Source: Acinetobacter marinus (lineage in GTDB: Bacteria > Pseudomonadota > Gammaproteobacteria > Pseudomonadales > Moraxellaceae). Taken from it: DNA of 64,000 nucleotides. Location of the stretch: positions 1 through 64,000 of the forward strand of contig NZ_FMYK01000003.1 in the NCBI RefSeq assembly GCF_900096915.1, read 5' to 3'. Positions 61,044-64,000 of the stretch are shown here, one piece after another. Numbering within the stretch: position 1 is the first letter of the stretch; every line of letters starts with the position of its first letter. The notes below the pieces were generated by a model. It saw only the letters and a program-made list of their open reading frames with translations, did not search any database and had not been told where the DNA came from. The position numbers and the translations under genes are program-made.

Positions 61044-61955
61044 TTAGAGCAAATTACTATTCACCGCTTGGATTGGGGCTGGTGTGGCTTTGCCCAAACT
61101 GCTGAGCAAGTCAATTTCAATGGTGCGCACCATCGAGTCGAGTGGCAAGTCATTACTTTGTGTGCCAAACGGTTCCTCAATCTCGGTACTGAGCGCATCT
61201 AGCCCCAAGAAAGTATAGGCTAAGATCCCCACCAACAGCGGTGTGGCAAGCCCTAAAAGACTGCCCAAACTAAATGGCAATAAGAAACAGAAAAAATACA
61301 CCGTGCGATTGAGTAACACCGAATACGCATACGGAATCGGTGTGGTGGCAATCCGATCACAGCCCGTATGCACCAGACTCAGTTCGTGCACATGCGCATT
61401 CAACTGCGCATAAATAATGTCGCTAATCTCACCTTCTTTCAATGCCTGCATAAACTCCCATTGAATCAAACTCAAGGTATATTGCGGGGCGTTGGCATGT
61501 TGAGAAAGTAGTCGAATCTGATTTTCGCTCATCCCTGTAATTTCGTGCAGGCTCATCGGGTTATTGGTTTCTTGGCGAAGTCGGTCACGCAGTACATTGG
61601 CAAAGACAATGATTTGCTGCACCGTCCGTTCACGGCGAGCTTGTGACAGCACCCGACAGTCTCGATCGAGGTGACGTGAGGTTGCAATGAGAATCCCCCA
61701 CAATTTACGTGCTTCCCACCAACGGTCATAGCATGCGGTATTTTTAAAGCCCAAAAAGATCGACAGCACCAAACCAATTAAGGTAAAACCCATGAGCGGT
61801 AATTCAGGGAAATGATAAATATTGTTATATTCTAAGCCACCCACCACGGCTGACAACAGCATCACCACACCCAGTGGCGGCAGGATTTTTGGCAACAAGG
61901 TGCCTTCCCATGAAAAGAGCAATTTAAAGGTATTAACTGGCTGGCGAATAATCAT
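61044..61955 (-). CDS. Bestrophin-family (UPF0187) membrane protein
   Basis: 303-aa protein with several membrane helices (ILPPLGVVMLLSAVVGG, PLMGFTLIGLVLSIFLGFKNTACYDRWWEARKLWGILI, PFSLGSLLGLATPLLVGILAYTFLGLDAL). The NTACYDRWWEARKLWG motif and the terminal IEEPFGTQSNDLPLD are hallmarks of bacterial bestrophin homologues, which form pentameric ion channels. It lies between the cupin and radC genes, both unrelated. Confidence 0.9.
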   Translation of the reverse strand: MIIRQPVNTFKLLFSWEGTLLPKILPPLGVVMLLSAVVGGLEYNNIYHFPELPLMGFTLIGLVLSIFLGFKNTACYDRWWEARKLWGILIATSRHLDRDCRVLSQARRERTVQQIIVFANVLRDRLRQETNNPMSLHEITGMSENQIRLLSQHANAPQYTLSLIQWEFMQALKEGEISDIIYAQLNAHVHELSLVHTGCDRIATTPIPYAYSVLLNRTVYFFCFLLPFSLGSLLGLATPLLVGILAYTFLGLDALSTEIEEPFGTQSNDLPLDSMVRTIEIDLLSSLGKATPAPIQAVNSNLL

Positions 61956-62013
61956 AAGTTGAGCGTAAAAAATGAGTCAGGCATCACAGTGCATTAGCAT
62001 ATTACGACTGGAT

Positions 62014-62736
62014 TTAATCTGCAATCATGCCTTGCTCGGCAAAAGAAAAATATTCATTTTGGCTAATGATAAAATGATCAGACAGTTGCATATCAAGCAA
62101 TTGGCAGGCTTGTGCTAGTTTTGCCGTGAATTGTAAATCTTCGGGTGATGGCAGGGCATGACCTTGCGGATGATTGTGCACCGCAATCAAATGATGCGCA
62201 TGATGATCCAAGGCGTAGCGGATAATGTCTTGCGTTGAAACCGAACATTGGCTCAATGTCCCGTGAAATAGCACTTTAAATTCAATAAATTGACAATGTT
62301 GATTGAGCAACAAAATCGCAAAAAGCTCTTGGCGTTCAGCACGCAACTTCATTTTAAGAAAATCAACAATGAGCTGGACATTATCCAGTGTTTCCACCGT
62401 TTGTAATTGCTGTTGTAAATAACGCTGTGCAAGCTCTTTACTGGCTAGCAATTGCGCTGATTTTCCCATGCCCATGCCTTTAAAGGCGATAATTTCCTCA
62501 GGTGTAGCATCAAGGATTTGCCTGAGTCCACCGAAGTGATGCAACATTTGCCGAGCCATTTCCACCGCACTGTGTTCTTTATAGCCTGTGCGTAGAAAGA
62601 TTGCCAACAACTCTGCATCCGAGAGCACGTGACCGCCATGTTGTAACAGCCGCTCACGAGGTTGTTCGCCCGCAGGCCAATGTTTGATGGATTTTTTTGT
62701 GGTGTGATGTGCTGTATCGTCGTTGGTTTTATGCAT
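62014..62736 (-). CDS. radC: RadC/JAB-domain protein
   Basis: 240-aa protein. The N-terminal UPF0758 region (WPAGEQPRERLLQHGGHVLSDAELLAIFLRTG) has a helix-hairpin-helix-like GGLRQILDATPEEIIAFKGMG. The JAB/MPN metalloprotease domain has HNHPQGHALPSPED with its metal-binding His and Asp (the usual HNHPSG Ser is Gln here). RadC is widespread, but its DNA-repair role is disputed. Divergent from coaBC. Confidence 0.94.
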   Translation of the reverse strand: MHKTNDDTAHHTTKKSIKHWPAGEQPRERLLQHGGHVLSDAELLAIFLRTGYKEHSAVEMARQMLHHFGGLRQILDATPEEIIAFKGMGMGKSAQLLASKELAQRYLQQQLQTVETLDNVQLIVDFLKMKLRAERQELFAILLLNQHCQFIEFKVLFHGTLSQCSVSTQDIIRYALDHHAHHLIAVHNHPQGHALPSPEDLQFTAKLAQACQLLDMQLSDHFIISQNEYFSFAEQGMIAD

Positions 62737-62827
62737 TGTTGTACTGTACTTTTTATCAAGAATTGTTGTGGAAATTATGGCTTGGGCAATGGCTTATTTA
62801 ATGCTATTGTGAGCGCCGTTGCAATGT

Positions 62828-62911
62828 TTTATCAAGCATGATTTATCAAGCCAGATGGGTAAAGCATGGTTTATAAAGCACGATTTATAAAACATGGTTT
62901 GCCAGCCCGAA
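62828..62911. repeat. 14-bp tandem repeats between radC and coaBC
   Basis: Six consecutive 14-bp units resembling TTTATAAAGCATGG start at 62828, 62842, 62856, 62870, 62884 and 62898; the middle three are the closest. They end 21 bp before the coaBC start and fill the divergent promoter region. Confidence 0.85.
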
Positions 62912-62932
62912 GACATTAAATTAGGTTGTGGA

Positions 62933-64000
62933 ATGAAGCTCGAAGCAGAAGCGTTAAAAACTCGTCGTATCGTCCTCGGTGTAACTGGTGGCATCGCTGC
63001 CTATAAAAGCGCCATCTTGGTACGTCGTTTAAAAGATTTTGGTTTTGACGTGCGTGTGGTGATGACCGAAGGTGCATTGGCGTTTATTACACCGCTGACG
63101 TTTCAGGCTTTATCGGGAAATCCTGTGCATACCGCACTGCTTGATCCTGAAGCCGAAGCAGGCATGGGGCACATTGAGCTTGCACGTTGGGCGGATTTGT
63201 TGCTGATCGCACCTGCCAGTTGCGATACTCTGGCTAAGTTTGCCAATGGTTTGGCGGATGATTTACTCAGCACCTTATATCTTGCCACCAAAGCACCTGT
63301 CTGGGTTGCACCTGCGATGAATCAGCAGATGTGGGCAGCCAAATCGACACAGCGTAATCTGACCACATTGGTGCAGGATGGTGTGCATGTGGTGATGCCT
63401 GAAGCAGGCGAGCAAGCCTGTGGTGATGTGGGCTTAGGACGTTTGGCTGAGCCTGAAGATATTGCACAGTGGGTTAATGATTTCTTTGCTCAAGCTGAGC
63501 GTGAAATCTCAGAAAAATTCGGTTTACTCGCAGGGCAACATGTGGTGATCACCGCAGGACCCACCCGTGAGTTGATCGACCCAGTACGTTATATCTCGAA
63601 TCACAGTACAGGGAAAATGGGCTTTGCCATTGCTGAGGCATGCTATGCCGCAGGGGCGGATGTGACGCTGATCTCTGGACCTGTGAGTCTTGATACACCA
63701 AATGGTGTGCGCCGTATCAAAGTGCAATCGGCACAAGAGATGCTTAAACACAGTATGCAGTTGGTGGAAAATGGTACCGATGTCTTTATCGCTACCGCTG
63801 CGGTGGCGGACTATCGTGTGGCGCAAGTCGCAGAGCATAAAATCAAAAAAGCTGGGGATGAACTGCAAGTCGCTTTGGTGAAAAATCCTGATATTGTGGC
63901 GACCATTGCACAGTTAGACAAACGTCCATTTACTGTGGGATTCGCAGCAGAAACGCAAAATGTTGAAGACTATGCACAAGGTAAACTCACAGCGAAAAAG
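62933..64000 (+). CDS. coaBC: Phosphopantothenoylcysteine decarboxylase/synthetase CoaBC (5' part)
   Basis: Frame from the ATG at 62933 to the window edge, 356 codons, incomplete. The CoaC flavodoxin-like half starts VLGVTGGIAAYKSAILVRRLKDFGFDVRVVMTEGALAFI and includes PAMNQQMW with the active Asn-Met. The CoaB half starts GQHVVITAGPTRELIDPVRYISNHSTGKMGFAIAEA. It adds cysteine to 4'-phosphopantothenate and decarboxylates the product in CoA synthesis. The remaining roughly 50 residues lie beyond the window. Confidence 0.96.
   Translation, partial: MKLEAEALKTRRIVLGVTGGIAAYKSAILVRRLKDFGFDVRVVMTEGALAFITPLTFQALSGNPVHTALLDPEAEAGMGHIELARWADLLLIAPASCDTLAKFANGLADDLLSTLYLATKAPVWVAPAMNQQMWAAKSTQRNLTTLVQDGVHVVMPEAGEQACGDVGLGRLAEPEDIAQWVNDFFAQAEREISEKFGLLAGQHVVITAGPTRELIDPVRYISNHSTGKMGFAIAEACYAAGADVTLISGPVSLDTPNGVRRIKVQSAQEMLKHSMQLVENGTDVFIATAAVADYRVAQVAEHKIKKAGDELQVALVKNPDIVATIAQLDKRPFTVGFAAETQNVEDYAQGKLTAKK

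Overview
The window looks like a chromosome segment of an Acinetobacter-type gammaproteobacterium (Moraxellaceae). The clues are moderate AT content, a tmRNA whose tag reads ANDETYALAA, a pcnB-folK-panB-panC-rapZ-npr run, an lptC-lptA-lptB/kdsC/kdsD block, and typical Acinetobacter-style LysR, AraC and TonB-receptor neighbours. No search was possible, so the species is not assigned.

Region 1 (1-11565) is an integrated mobile element entering the 3' end of ssrA (tmRNA). Reading leftwards from ssrA it carries a P4-type tyrosine integrase, an unrecognised 324-aa gene, an AlpA-type regulator, small phage-satellite genes (one Ash/Icd-like), a 748-aa DUF3987 primase/helicase-like protein, a dense TTAGCAA/TTGCTAA repeat array, a SRAP (YedK/HMCES) gene, a umuD-umuC mutasome cassette, three small unknown genes and an Xre regulator. 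The start of an IS transposase runs off the left edge. No capsid, tail or terminase gene is visible, so the element resembles a phage satellite or other non-autonomous integrative element with its own replication module plus a DNA-damage-tolerance cargo. The far attachment site is not in the window.

Region 2 (11565-22434) is mostly core: ssrA, a TetR regulator, a DUF2147 protein, a nitronate monooxygenase-like enzyme with a divergent AraC regulator, ypjD and ffh. It also contains a decayed patch (about 18.4-19.8 kb): a lipoprotein, a degenerate copy of the 3' end of a MocR-type gene, the C-terminal stump of a cytochrome bd oxidase subunit II gene and an intact DUF2474 mini-protein. An intact MocR-type regulator follows.

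Region 3 (22579-26554) is a tandem array of seven paralogous secreted, cysteine-rich DUF4189-domain genes on the minus strand with mosaic N-terminal modules. Region 4 (26929-50174) is housekeeping: LPS transport and Kdo synthesis, Maf/YceF, phosphoglycerate kinase and aldolase, class I fumarase, MazG, ComEA, poly(A) polymerase, folate and pantothenate genes, RapZ/NPr, DarP, a TonB-dependent siderophore-type receptor and an acyl-CoA synthetase.

Region 5 (50399-61034) is accessory. A 287-bp MITE-like element precedes a redox and small-molecule detoxification cluster: RidA, LysR, aldo/keto reductase, DUF1330, carboxymuconolactone decarboxylase-like, acetyltransferase, NAD(P)H oxidoreductase, ABM, YciI, two SDRs, two cupins and AraC. 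Several of its products carry signal peptides, which is unusual for their families. A shared promoter motif links two of its transcription units. The window ends with a bestrophin-like channel, radC and the 5' part of coaBC. Degenerate 13-15-bp tandem repeats occur in at least seven intergenic gaps with a different unit in each.
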